A stretch of 44,982 nucleotides of DNA from Rhodoferax sp. (GTDB taxonomy: Bacteria; Pseudomonadota; Gammaproteobacteria; Burkholderiales; Burkholderiaceae_C), in the NCBI RefSeq assembly GCF_023701345.1, contig NZ_JAMPXE010000008.1:1-44982 (forward strand), in the 5' to 3' direction. Below are positions 8,021 through 16,314 of the stretch, in pieces (the stretch's first letter is position 1; the number at the start of each line of letters is the position of its first letter). The notes under the pieces were generated by a model. The model was given only the letters and a program-made list of their open reading frames with translations. It was not told the origin of the DNA and did not search any database. The position numbers and the translations under genes are program-made.

Positions 8021-8662
8021 ATGGAAATCATCTCTTTTCTTCTTGACTTCATCCTCCACGTGGACAAACACTTGGAGGCGTTCGTGCAAAGCTACGGCGT
8101 GTGGGTGTATGCGCTGCTGTTCTTGATCATCTTTGTCGAGACCGGCGTCGTTGTGATGCCTTTTTTGCCGGGCGACTCGCTGCTGTTTGTGGTGGGGGCC
8201 ATGTGTGGCGTTGGGCTAATGAGCTACCCACTCTCAGTGGGTTTGTTGTTTGCTGCGGCCGTGCTGGGCAACCAGTCCAACTACACCATCGGGAATTACT
8301 TCGGACCCAAGGTGTTTGGCTGGGAAGACTCGCGCTGGTTCAACAAGAAGGCGTTTAACCAGGCGCACGCCTTTTATGAAAAATATGGCGGCATCACCAT
8401 TGTGGCGGCGCGTTTCATGCCTTTTCTGCGCACCTTTGCGCCGTTTGTTGCGGGGGTCGCTCAGATGACACGCAGCCGGTTTACGTTTTTTGATGTGCTG
8501 GGAGGGGCGCTTTGGGTGGGTGGCATCATCACCGTGGGCTATTTCTTTGGCAACATTCCCTGGGTCAAGCTGCACTTGGACAAGATCATCTGGGCGATGA
8601 TTCTGGTGCCGGGTTTGGTGGTGCTTTATGGTGCCTGGAGAGGGCACAAAAAGACGGCCTGA
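8021..8662 (+). CDS. DedA family membrane protein
   Basis: A 213-residue inner-membrane protein of the DedA/SNARE-associated (VTT) superfamily, members of which are proposed to act as lipid flippases or in envelope homeostasis. The typical DedA motifs are present: ETGVVVMPFLPGDSLLF near residue 45, GNQSNYTIGNYFG near 90, and the RFMPFLRTFAPFVAG box with conserved Arg and Pro. There are about five hydrophobic segments. ATG 8021 gives the family N-terminus; an upstream in-frame start at 7970 adds a non-hydrophobic stretch and is rejected. It is divergent from dcuB. Confidence 0.9.
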   Translation: MEIISFLLDFILHVDKHLEAFVQSYGVWVYALLFLIIFVETGVVVMPFLPGDSLLFVVGAMCGVGLMSYPLSVGLLFAAAVLGNQSNYTIGNYFGPKVFGWEDSRWFNKKAFNQAHAFYEKYGGITIVAARFMPFLRTFAPFVAGVAQMTRSRFTFFDVLGGALWVGGIITVGYFFGNIPWVKLHLDKIIWAMILVPGLVVLYGAWRGHKKTA

Positions 8663-8669
8663 TTCGAGC

Positions 8670-9899
8670 TCAGGCGCCCGTTTTCAGAAACAGCTCCTGA
8701 TCCGGCGCAAAGTTGGCATGCAGCGGCATCAGCGCGCCGCCCAGCGCCCGGGCGTCCGGGCCAACATGGCCGGCAATCACATTGGCTTGCCAAATGCCTT
8801 CCCAGTTGTAGCGTTTGAGGGCTTCCCGGGTTTCTTCGATCAACAGCGTCAGCAAGGGGCGGCAGAATGATCCATCGATCACGACGGCTTCAATGTCCAG
8901 GAACGCGGTGCCACTCACGACTGCATGTGCCAGCGCGTTGGCGGCCTGTTTGACCCAGGCGCGGGTTTCCGGCGCAAAGGGTGCCGTCAACGCACGTTCG
9001 TCGTAAGCGGCATGCGGGTCGAGACCCCTGGTCATCAAGCGTTGCTCAAGTTCCCAGAGCGATGCATGGTGAATCAGTTGCGTCGGTGCCGTGTTGCCTT
9101 GCGCCAGACTGGAGGGCAGGGAAGCCACGGCGCCTGCATTGCCATGGACGCCGCCGTGCAAATGCGAGTTGATGACCAGGCCACCGCCGACGAAGGTGTC
9201 GACAAACAGGTACAAAAAATTCTTCAGGTCACGTCCGCGCCCCACCACCAGTTCGGCGACACAGGCCGCCGAGGTGTCTTTGGCAAAGCCGACGGGCACG
9301 TCCGTCATGGTCTGCACCTGGACACGCAGGTCGATCTGGTTCCAGGCTTCGGATTGGGCCTCCGACAGGCCCAGCATCTTATGCCAGCCGCCGAGTTGAA
9401 AGGGGGCTGCCACGCCGACGCCGACCAGACGGTCTTTCAGGTCGCCAAGCTGATCACGCATGGCGTTCAGTCGCTGGTTGATGTCGGGTAGCAGGGTGCC
9501 GGCATCCGGAAACACGTAGTCCAGGCTTTGGCGCTGGCGCACCTGACCACAGAAGTCCACCAGCAACCAGTCGGCGCTGCGTCGACCGATTTTGATGCCA
9601 ATGGCAAACGCACCGTCAGGATTGAGTGACAGTGGCACGGAAGGCTGACCGATGCGCCCGCGCACCCGGTCCTGTTTGAGAACCAGACCGTCTTCTTCCA
9701 ACCGCGTGGTGATCAGCCCGATGGTTTGTGCTGTCAGGCCGGTCAGGCGAGCCAGATCGGCTTTGGGCAGGCTGCCGTTGAGGCGGATGGCCTGCAGCAC
9801 CACCCGTTCATTGAACTGGCGCATGCCCACGTGGTTGGAGCCACGCGGGCGCAACAGCGAGGGGCTTGCAACCGGTGGAGCAGGGCGGGAGGGCGTCAT
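8670..9899 (-). CDS. ROK family transcriptional regulator
   Basis: A 409-residue ROK (repressor, ORF, kinase) protein. Residues about 25-80 are a winged helix-turn-helix (LPKADLARLTGLTAQTIGLI), followed by the actin-like sugar-kinase fold. The phosphate loop that is DxGGT in ROK kinases reads GIKIGRRSADW here, and the Cys-rich zinc motif after the glycine-rich FVGGGLVINSHLHGG segment is missing. So it should bind a sugar but probably cannot phosphorylate it. It is the last gene of the frcBCA-fucU operon, with an ATGA overlap on fucU, and is the likely sugar-responsive repressor of the divergent frc promoters. Confidence 0.88.
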   Translation of the reverse strand: MTPSRPAPPVASPSLLRPRGSNHVGMRQFNERVVLQAIRLNGSLPKADLARLTGLTAQTIGLITTRLEEDGLVLKQDRVRGRIGQPSVPLSLNPDGAFAIGIKIGRRSADWLLVDFCGQVRQRQSLDYVFPDAGTLLPDINQRLNAMRDQLGDLKDRLVGVGVAAPFQLGGWHKMLGLSEAQSEAWNQIDLRVQVQTMTDVPVGFAKDTSAACVAELVVGRGRDLKNFLYLFVDTFVGGGLVINSHLHGGVHGNAGAVASLPSSLAQGNTAPTQLIHHASLWELEQRLMTRGLDPHAAYDERALTAPFAPETRAWVKQAANALAHAVVSGTAFLDIEAVVIDGSFCRPLLTLLIEETREALKRYNWEGIWQANVIAGHVGPDARALGGALMPLHANFAPDQELFLKTGA

Positions 9900-10348
9900 G
9901 GACGCAGATTTTCGCCGATGACACCCTTGCGCAATATAAAGTTGCCAAAGGGCTGCTTTTCCCCCGTGACCACGATGGCATAGGCGGCGCGGGCACGGTC
10001 GTAAAACGCAAAGCGCTCGACCGGCTCTGCACTTTGACCGGGCAACATTACTGGCGTGAGGTGCGCGATGACCTCATGCTGCAAGGCCGAGCGGAAACTG
10101 TCAGCTTCGCCACTCACCGCCATGAAGGCCACCGGATACGCCACGTCTGCCGCCAGCGGCAGCAGTGAACTGACCGCTTGCACCGCTTGCAGCATCGGGA
10201 CGCCGGGCAACCGGATCACCGGTTTGCCGGCGGCAATGCTCTGGGCGGTGAAGTTGGCATCGCTCAGCACGAGTGCGTCGTCGTGACCCATTTCCATCAT
10301 GATCTTGAGCAGCTCGGGCGTGAGCAGGGGGTTGATTCCTTTAAGCAT
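9896..10348 (-). CDS. fucU: RbsD/FucU family sugar mutarotase
   Basis: A 150-residue protein of the RbsD/FucU family, which speeds the interchange of sugar anomers or of pyranose and furanose forms. The conserved GHDDALVLSDANF segment includes His22, the expected catalytic residue, and Asp24. The C-terminus reads FGNFILRKGVI, closer to FucU than RbsD. Start and stop overlap both neighbours: 8 bases with frcA and ATGA with the ROK gene. In this operon it would supply the sugar form preferred by the downstream kinases. The true sugar may be fructose or ribose rather than fucose. Confidence 0.85.
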   Translation of the reverse strand: MLKGINPLLTPELLKIMMEMGHDDALVLSDANFTAQSIAAGKPVIRLPGVPMLQAVQAVSSLLPLAADVAYPVAFMAVSGEADSFRSALQHEVIAHLTPVMLPGQSAEPVERFAFYDRARAAYAIVVTGEKQPFGNFILRKGVIGENLRP

Positions 10349-11138
10349 GGGCGTCGGCGGGGAGTTCGTCCACCGTCTTGGCGCCGGTCATTACCGCCAC
10401 GGTATCGCTCATGCTGATGGTCCTGGGGTTGACCACGGCGGCCCGTTTGCCGAGACGCTGGATGTGGATGCGGTCGGCCACTTCGAATACATGGGGCATG
10501 TTGTGGCTGATCAGGATGACGGGCAAGCCCTTGTCGCGCACCCGGCGGATCAGCTCCAGCACCATGTTGCCCTCCTTCACACCGAGGGCCGCGGTGGGCT
10601 CGTCCATGATCACCACATGCTGGGCAAAGGCGGCGGCGCGGGCCACGGCCACGCACTGGCGCTGGCCGCCCGACAGGGTTTCCACCGCCTGGGTCATGGA
10701 GCGAATGCCGACCTTGAGTTCCTGCATGCGGGCAATCGCCTGCGCCAGCATTTCCTTTTTGTCCAGCAGGCGCAGCAGTTGGCCAATAAAGCCGGGCTTG
10801 AGCAGTTCACGGCCCAGGAACAGGTTTTCGGCAATGCTCATGGCCGGGGCCACGGCCAGATCCTGGTACACGGTTTCAATGCCGGCGCGGCGGGCGTCGA
10901 TGGGCGACTTGAAGCGCACCGGCTTGCCGTCCAGCAGCAGTTCGCCTTCATCGGGTACGGTGGCCCCGGACAGTGCCTTGATCAGGGACGACTTGCCGGC
11001 CCCGTTGTCGCCAATGATGGCCATGATTTCACCGGCTCGCAGCTCGAAGTCGGTGCCGTCCAGTGCCGTGACCTGGCCATAGCGCTTGACGATGCCTTTG
11101 GCCTGCATGATGAGGTTTTGATCGGTTGAGGTGTTCAT
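10341..11138 (-). CDS. frcA: Sugar ABC transporter ATP-binding protein (FrcA-like)
   Basis: A 265-residue single-domain ABC ATPase that drives sugar import. It has Walker A GDNGAGKSS, signature LSGGQRQ, Walker B VVIMDEPTAAL and the ISHN switch histidine. RbsA, XylG and AraG carry two fused ABC domains; this protein has one, as in FrcA of the fructose importer. ATG 11138 overlaps the frcC stop as TGATG and has AAGGGAG before it, so it is preferred to the TTG one codon upstream. It works with FrcC and FrcB encoded just upstream. Confidence 0.9.
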   Translation of the reverse strand: MNTSTDQNLIMQAKGIVKRYGQVTALDGTDFELRAGEIMAIIGDNGAGKSSLIKALSGATVPDEGELLLDGKPVRFKSPIDARRAGIETVYQDLAVAPAMSIAENLFLGRELLKPGFIGQLLRLLDKKEMLAQAIARMQELKVGIRSMTQAVETLSGGQRQCVAVARAAAFAQHVVIMDEPTAALGVKEGNMVLELIRRVRDKGLPVILISHNMPHVFEVADRIHIQRLGKRAAVVNPRTISMSDTVAVMTGAKTVDELPADAHA

Positions 11139-12100
11139 CAACGTGCTCCCTTGCGAGACATCTGGTCGGCAGCGACTGCCAGAATCACCAGAATGCCGGT
11201 AATCAATGTCTGGTAAACCGAGGCCACGCCCATCAGGGTCAGGCCGTTGCGGAACACGCCCACAATCACGGCGCCCACCAGCGATCCCAAAATAATGCCG
11301 CGGCCGCCAAACAGGCTGGTGCCACCCAGCACCACGGCAGTGATGGCATCGAGGTTTTCAGTCTGCCCGGCATTGGGGTCGCCGACACCCGTGCGTGAGA
11401 CCGAGAGTAGGGCGGCGATGCCGTAAAAAAGACCGGCCAGTGCGTAAACAAACAGCAGCACACGGTCGACGTTGATGCCGGTCAGGCGCGCCGCTTCGGG
11501 GTTGTTGCCCACCGCATACAAATGGCGGCCGGGCGCGGTGTCGCGCAGCACAAACCAGGCCAGTGCGTACAGCAGCAGCATGGTCACCGTGCCCAGGCTG
11601 ACCTCGGTGTTGCCCAAGTTGAAAGTCTCCCCCAGCGCGGTCATGGCATTGGGCAGATTGGTGATGGTTTGCGACTCCGAGTAAATCTGGGTGATGGCAA
11701 AGGCAATGTTCAGCGTGCCCAACGTCACGATGAACGGCGGCAGCTTGATGCGTGTCACCAACAGGCCGTTGATCAGGCCAAAGCCGGTGGTGACCGCCAG
11801 TCCGCAGAGGATGGCTGCATAGGGATCAATGCCGTAATTGACCGCAAACTTGGTCATGACGACGCCACCGAGGGCCATCACCATGCCGCACGACAGGTCA
11901 ATGCCCGCGGTCAAAATAATCAGCGACTGGCCAATCGCCAGCACACCCACCACCATCACTTGCTGCAGCACCAGGGACAGGTTGCCGCCGCTCAGGAAAC
12001 GGTCTGACTGGGTGGCAAAAAACAGGCAGGTCACGCCCAGGGCGATCCAGGGGCCCAGGACCCCCCAGGGAATATTACGCTTCTGCGTTGTGGTCATCAT
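11138..12100 (-). CDS. frcC: Sugar ABC transporter permease (FrcC-like)
   Basis: A 320-residue inner-membrane permease of the RbsC/FrcC (BPD_transp_2) family with eight to ten hydrophobic segments. Conserved elements include GQSLIILTAGIDLSCGMVMALGG-type residues near 60 and a VVLGGTSLFGGRG loop near 255, typical of the carbohydrate uptake transporter-2 class. A GGAG precedes the ATG pair at 12100. It is the middle gene of frcBCA and forms the transmembrane dimer. Confidence 0.92.
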   Translation of the reverse strand: MMTTTQKRNIPWGVLGPWIALGVTCLFFATQSDRFLSGGNLSLVLQQVMVVGVLAIGQSLIILTAGIDLSCGMVMALGGVVMTKFAVNYGIDPYAAILCGLAVTTGFGLINGLLVTRIKLPPFIVTLGTLNIAFAITQIYSESQTITNLPNAMTALGETFNLGNTEVSLGTVTMLLLYALAWFVLRDTAPGRHLYAVGNNPEAARLTGINVDRVLLFVYALAGLFYGIAALLSVSRTGVGDPNAGQTENLDAITAVVLGGTSLFGGRGIILGSLVGAVIVGVFRNGLTLMGVASVYQTLITGILVILAVAADQMSRKGAR

Positions 12101-12168
12101 GGACTCCGATTTAAAGTAAATTCATGGCCCGGTTGTCAGAGACGTTGACCGGGCAGTTTTGGGTCCGT

Positions 12169-13155
12169 TTACTTGGTGCCCCAGCACAGGTCCATGCCGA
12201 CCTTGGTGTCCATGCTGTCCACACCGGCGACGGCCTTGGACGCGATCAGCGTGACGCCAGTATCAATATAGCCCGAGGCTTTCTTGCCAGATTTCGCATA
12301 TTCGATACCTGCAGCGACGCCCATTGAAGCCATCTTCAGCGGGTATTGCTGCGAGGTGGCAGTGATGATGCCGGCCGCCGTGTCCTTGATGCCTTGGCAA
12401 CCACCGTCCACCGACACGATGATCACGCCTTTTTCCTTGCCGGCTTTCTTCAGCGCGTTGTAGGCACCGGCAGCGGCTGGCTCATTGATGGTGTAGACCA
12501 CATTGATGTCAGGGTTCTTTTGCAGGCAGTTTTCCATGGCGGTCTGGCCTTTGGCCTGGTTGCCATCGGTGTCGCCAGCGCAGACGGTCTCGGGGGTGCT
12601 GGAGAGCTCGTTGGACTTGGCGTCAAAGGCTTTCAGGCCGAAGCCGGCCATGAAACCGTTGTGGCGTTGCGCGCCCACCGGGTGACCGGGGAACAGGTCG
12701 AGCATGGCAATCTTGGCGGGCTTGTTGCCCAGGGCGGCCTTGGCGTATTGGCCAATCAGCACCCCGGCCTTGTAGTTGTCGGTGGCAAACAGGGCATCCG
12801 CGCCTTCAAACGGGCTGTCCAGCGCAATCACTTGCACGCCTTTGGCCTGTACTTTTTTTACCGTCGGGATGATGGCATCGCCGGTGGAGGTGATCAGGAT
12901 GGTTTTGGCACCGGCAGCGGCCATGTTTTCAAGCGCGGTGATCTGGCTGGCGGTATCGCCGTCTTTTTTGCCGGCGGCGCTCATCAGCTTGGCGCCCGCT
13001 TTTTTGGCCTCGGCCTGTGCGCCTTCCTTCATCTTGACGAAGAAGGGGTTGGTGTCGGTCTTGGTGATCAGGCCGATGATGGGTTCGTTGGCGGCAAAGA
13101 CCGCGCTGGTTGCCAGAGTCAGGGTGCTCAGCAGCAGGGTGGTTGACAATTTCAT
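12169..13155 (-). CDS. frcB: Periplasmic sugar-binding protein (FrcB-like)
   Basis: A 328-residue periplasmic binding protein of the ribose/galactose/fructose class (peripla_BP_4). The first 21 residues are a Sec signal peptide ending AVFA, with cleavage before ANEP. The mature protein starts with the usual strand IIGLITKTDTNPFFVKMKEG, and the hinge and ligand regions IALDSPFEGAD and TINEPAAAGAYNAL are recognisable. Overall it is closest in my reading to FrcB, the fructose binder; ribose is an alternative. The ATG has GAGGAG before it. It is the first gene of the operon, about 100 bases from the divergent promoters. Confidence 0.88.
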   Translation of the reverse strand: MKLSTTLLLSTLTLATSAVFAANEPIIGLITKTDTNPFFVKMKEGAQAEAKKAGAKLMSAAGKKDGDTASQITALENMAAAGAKTILITSTGDAIIPTVKKVQAKGVQVIALDSPFEGADALFATDNYKAGVLIGQYAKAALGNKPAKIAMLDLFPGHPVGAQRHNGFMAGFGLKAFDAKSNELSSTPETVCAGDTDGNQAKGQTAMENCLQKNPDINVVYTINEPAAAGAYNALKKAGKEKGVIIVSVDGGCQGIKDTAAGIITATSQQYPLKMASMGVAAGIEYAKSGKKASGYIDTGVTLIASKAVAGVDSMDTKVGMDLCWGTK

Positions 13156-13243
13156 TCGGAGACTCCTCGTTGGTTTGACCCTTGCGGGTGGTGGTTCGAT
13201 CGTTGGCAGGTGGGTGCATCATGCGGCCTGCGGGAAATTACGC

Positions 13244-13272
13244 TTGTTAACTTGGCGTGGCTGAACTATAGT
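13244..13272 (+). promoter_or_regulatory. Predicted sugar kinase promoter (sigma-70 type)
   Basis: On the plus strand TTGTTA (13244-13249) and TATAGT (13267-13272) are 17 bases apart and point to the PfkB kinase gene. Transcription would start near 13279. The -10 overlaps that of the divergent frcB promoter. Confidence 0.5.
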
Positions 13273-13284
13273 GGCAGAATAGTT
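13264..13284. promoter_or_regulatory. Candidate operator between frcB and the kinase genes
   Basis: AACTAT (13264-13269) and ATAGTT (13279-13284) are a perfect 6-bp inverted repeat with a 9-nt spacer. It covers the shared -10 region of both divergent promoters. This is where a repressor would act; the operon's own ROK protein is the best candidate, by inference only. Confidence 0.45.
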
Positions 13285-13294
13285 ATTAAATCAA
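13265..13294 (-). promoter_or_regulatory. Predicted frcB promoter (sigma-70 type)
   Basis: Reading the minus strand, TTGATT (13294-13289) and TATAGT (13270-13265) are separated by 18 bases, a good sigma-70 promoter pointing to frcB with a leader of about 100 bases. The -10 is inside the palindrome ACTATAGT and so is shared with the plus-strand promoter. Confidence 0.55.
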
Positions 13295-13306
13295 GTTGTT
13301 TTAGTT

Positions 13307-14317
13307 ATGGAAAACCCTAATATGATGCAAATAAATTCTTCAGTTCAAGTCGCCACTGCTGGTGAGGCCTTGATTGACTTCATTGCCCATGCCGATGGCC
13401 GTTTTGGGCCTTGTCTGGGTGGTGCGGTCTACAACCTCTCGCGTGCCATTGCGCGCCAGGGTGTGCCCACGCTTTACCTGAATCCGCTGTCGCGCGACCG
13501 TTTTGGCCGCCGCTTGGCGCAGGGTATGTTGGACGATGGGGTGTATCTGGCTGTCCCTGAGGCCGTGGTCGAGGTGACCTCCCTGGCGGTGGTGAATGTC
13601 GATGAACAGGGCCATCCAGACTATGCGTTTTACCGGGAGGGCGTGGCCGACCGCGCCACCTCGGCTGTTGCCTTGACGCAAGCCTGCCGGTCGCTTGACA
13701 ACCTGTCACTGGTGTGCACCGGCGCGCTGGCCTTGTCGCCTGACGATGGCGATATCTATCTGCCTTGGCTGGCGGCCCAGCGCCAGGCCGGTCGCACCGT
13801 GGTGATTGACGCCAACCTGCGTCCCTCGGTCATGCCGGATCTTGAAAAATACCGCCGCCATGTGCTGACCGCGCTGCAATACGCCGATGTCATCAAGGCC
13901 AGCGACGAAGACCTGGTTTGCCTGGCACTGCCGGGGGACGACGCCCTGGCCCAGGCGCAGCACTTGTTGCAAAGAAGCCGTGCCGGCGTCATGGCGCTGA
14001 CCCTGGGCCCGAAGGGGGCGGTTTTGCTGACGCGCCATGGCCAGGTGTTCGCGGCGCGCGAGCTGGAACCGATTGTGGTGGTGGACACGGTGGGCGCAGG
14101 TGACTGCTTTCTGGCGGGTCTGGTGGTGGCCATGCTGGCTCACAAACTGCCATCGGACTGGGGCCGCGGTGCAGTGTCCGAAGAGGTGGCCAAACAATTG
14201 TTGACCAGCGCCATCGCCAGCGCCAGCCTGTGCGTGATGCGCCGTGGTTGCGTGCCGCCGACACGCGCAGAAGTGCTGGCGCGGCTGGTACAAGTGCCTT
14301 ATTCCTTTACCCGCTGA
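13307..14317 (+). CDS. PfkB family carbohydrate kinase (fructokinase-like)
   Basis: A 336-residue ribokinase/fructokinase-family enzyme that would phosphorylate the imported sugar with ATP. It has the N-terminal GEALIDF strand, the GGAVYNLSRAIARQG substrate segment, the DANLRPS motif and the PfkB signature DTVGAGDCFLAG with the catalytic Asp. The GEALIDF and DANLRP segments favour fructokinase. The start is uncertain: ATG 13307 has no ribosome binding site, while ATG 13322 or 13325 has a weak GGAAA upstream and begins nearer the conserved core. It is divergent from the frc transporter operon. Confidence 0.9.
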   Translation: MENPNMMQINSSVQVATAGEALIDFIAHADGRFGPCLGGAVYNLSRAIARQGVPTLYLNPLSRDRFGRRLAQGMLDDGVYLAVPEAVVEVTSLAVVNVDEQGHPDYAFYREGVADRATSAVALTQACRSLDNLSLVCTGALALSPDDGDIYLPWLAAQRQAGRTVVIDANLRPSVMPDLEKYRRHVLTALQYADVIKASDEDLVCLALPGDDALAQAQHLLQRSRAGVMALTLGPKGAVLLTRHGQVFAARELEPIVVVDTVGAGDCFLAGLVVAMLAHKLPSDWGRGAVSEEVAKQLLTSAIASASLCVMRRGCVPPTRAEVLARLVQVPYSFTR

Positions 14318-14324
14318 GCTGCCG

Positions 14325-14975
14325 ATGGAAACGTCTGAAGCCATGTCTTCAACGCACCAGTTGCCCGCCCTTTGTCAGCAGCGCATCGCGCAGTTGCTGG
14401 CCTCCGGGGAGCGCAAAATCCTGGGTCTGGTGGCACCGCCGGGGGCCGGCAAATCCACCCTGGCCGCGGCCCTGATGGCGCATCATCCCCAGCATGTGCA
14501 AGGGGTGCCGATGGATGGCTTTCACTTGGCCAACAGTGAACTGGCGCGTCTGGGACGCAAAGAGCGCAAGGGCGCCCCCGATACCTTTGATGCCGCAGGT
14601 TTTGTGAATTTGCTGCGCCGCCTCAAGAACCAGTCAAGCTCGGAGACCATTTATGTCCCCGAGTTCAGACGCGATATCGAGGAGGGCATCGCCGGTGCCA
14701 TCGCCATTGGGTCAGACACGTCCCTGGTCATCACGGAAGGCAATTATCTGCTGCTCGATGAGCAACCCTGGGCCCAGGTGCGCGAGGTGGTGGATGAAAT
14801 CTGGTATCTGGACGTGCCGGACGAGCTGCGCCTGGAGCGCCTGCTGGCACGGCATATGCGGTTTGGCCGCAGCCTTGAAGAGGCGCAAGCCTGGATCGCC
14901 AGCACCGACGAGCCCAACGCCGTGCGGATTGCCGCGACGCGTCAACATGCAGACGTTTGTGTGCCGTGGGTCTGA
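14325..14975 (+). CDS. P-loop nucleoside/pantothenate kinase-like protein (FrcK-like)
   Basis: A 216-residue P-loop kinase of the uridine kinase/pantothenate kinase-like group (YggC type). Walker A is LVAPPGAGKSTL near residues 36-47. It also has MDGFHLANSEL, typical of this family, and VITEGNYLLLDEQPW. It starts 8 bases after the PfkB gene, so they form one unit. In Sinorhizobium the fructose importer frcBCA is followed by frcK, a kinase of this same general type; I recall this from the literature and it supports the fructose assignment. The exact substrate is unknown. Confidence 0.85.
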   Translation: METSEAMSSTHQLPALCQQRIAQLLASGERKILGLVAPPGAGKSTLAAALMAHHPQHVQGVPMDGFHLANSELARLGRKERKGAPDTFDAAGFVNLLRRLKNQSSSETIYVPEFRRDIEEGIAGAIAIGSDTSLVITEGNYLLLDEQPWAQVREVVDEIWYLDVPDELRLERLLARHMRFGRSLEEAQAWIASTDEPNAVRIAATRQHADVCVPWV

Positions 14976-14976
14976 A

Positions 14977-16314
14977 TCAGGTTGACCGATTGCGTGCCAG
15001 CGGCGGGTTTTTGGAGAAATAGGCTTCAATGCCGCGCATCAGGGCATCTGCCAACTGCTCCTGGTAGGCATCGCTGTTGAGTTTGGCTTCTTCATCGGGG
15101 TTGCTGATAAAGGCGGCTTCGACCAGCACACTGGGAATATCGGGTGCCTTGAGCACGGCAAAGCCGGCCTGTTCAACGCGTGGCTTGTGCAGCTTGCCGA
15201 CACGGCCAATCTCCCTCAGCATGGCGCCGCCCAACTGCAGGCTGTCCTTGATCTGGGCTGCGGTACTCATGTCGAGCAGGGCGCGCCTGACCTGGACATC
15301 TCGGGCCTTGACGTTGAGGCCGCCAATCACATCGGCCTTGTTTTCCTTGGCCGCCATCCAGCGCGCGGCGCTGCTGGAGGCGCCATCCTGGCTCAGGGCA
15401 AAGACGCTGGCGCCCTGGGGACGCGGCGTAAAAAAGGCATCGGCATGCAGGCTGATGAAGAGATCGGCCTGGACCCGGCGCGCTTTGTCGACCCGGGTGT
15501 GCAGCGGCACGAAAAAATCGGCATCACGCGTTAAAAAAGCCCGCATCGGATTGCCATTGCTGGAGGCGGCGTTGATGCGCTCGCGCAGGCGGTGGGCCAG
15601 GCGCAATACCACGTCTTTTTCCTGGGTGCCGCCGGGGCCGATGGCGCCGGGGTCTTCGCCGCCGTGACCGGCATCGAGCGCAATGATGATCAGCCGGTCG
15701 GTGGCTGCCGGGACGGGTGCGCGCATGCTTTGAGGGGGCAGTCGTTTGACTTCTTTCTGCGGCACGGGCGCTTCCGGCGGGTGCACCTGTGATTTTTGTG
15801 CAATCAATTCGCCCAGCGGGTCAGCCGCTGACGGTGTTGTGCTACGCGTGCTGGTGCTTTCCATGAGACGCTCGGCAATCAGGGCTTCCAGCGGATCAGC
15901 CACTTGCGTCGGGTACAAATCAAACACCAGCCGGTGCTGGTAGGCGGCGACAGGCGTCAACGTGAACACCTGCGGCGCAATGGGCTGTTTGAGGTCGAAC
16001 ACCAGGCGCACCACACCGGGGCCAAACTGGCCGATGCGAATGCCGGAAATGGTGGGGTCGTTGGGGCCCACCTTGGCGACCAGTTCCCGCAGCGCCGGAT
16101 TCAGGTCGATGCCTTGCACATCCACAGCCAGTCGCGGCGGGTTGGGCACAAAAGTCTGGTTGAAACTCAGGCTGGCGTCGGACTCGATGGTAACGCGCGA
16201 GTAGTCGGGTGCCGGCCACACCCGCACCGCCACGATGGTGGCGCCGCGGGCCAGATGCTGTGCCCCCAGCACCAGCACCAGCGTACCCGACTGCAACAGA
16301 TGGCGGCGTTTCAT
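14977..16314 (-). CDS. amiC: N-acetylmuramoyl-L-alanine amidase AmiC
   Basis: A 445-residue periplasmic amidase that cuts the peptide from MurNAc to split daughter cells. The N-terminus MKRRHLLQSGTLVLVLG has a twin arginine before a hydrophobic stretch, consistent with Tat export as known for AmiA and AmiC. An AMIN septum-targeting domain covers about 30-130, a Ser/Pro/Glu linker about 145-200, and the zinc amidase_3 domain the rest, with ALDAGHGGEDPGA, SLHADAF and VLVEAAFISNPDEE. ATG 16314 overlaps the tsaE stop as ATGA; GTG 16320 is a weaker alternative. Confidence 0.93.
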   Translation of the reverse strand: MKRRHLLQSGTLVLVLGAQHLARGATIVAVRVWPAPDYSRVTIESDASLSFNQTFVPNPPRLAVDVQGIDLNPALRELVAKVGPNDPTISGIRIGQFGPGVVRLVFDLKQPIAPQVFTLTPVAAYQHRLVFDLYPTQVADPLEALIAERLMESTSTRSTTPSAADPLGELIAQKSQVHPPEAPVPQKEVKRLPPQSMRAPVPAATDRLIIIALDAGHGGEDPGAIGPGGTQEKDVVLRLAHRLRERINAASSNGNPMRAFLTRDADFFVPLHTRVDKARRVQADLFISLHADAFFTPRPQGASVFALSQDGASSSAARWMAAKENKADVIGGLNVKARDVQVRRALLDMSTAAQIKDSLQLGGAMLREIGRVGKLHKPRVEQAGFAVLKAPDIPSVLVEAAFISNPDEEAKLNSDAYQEQLADALMRGIEAYFSKNPPLARNRST

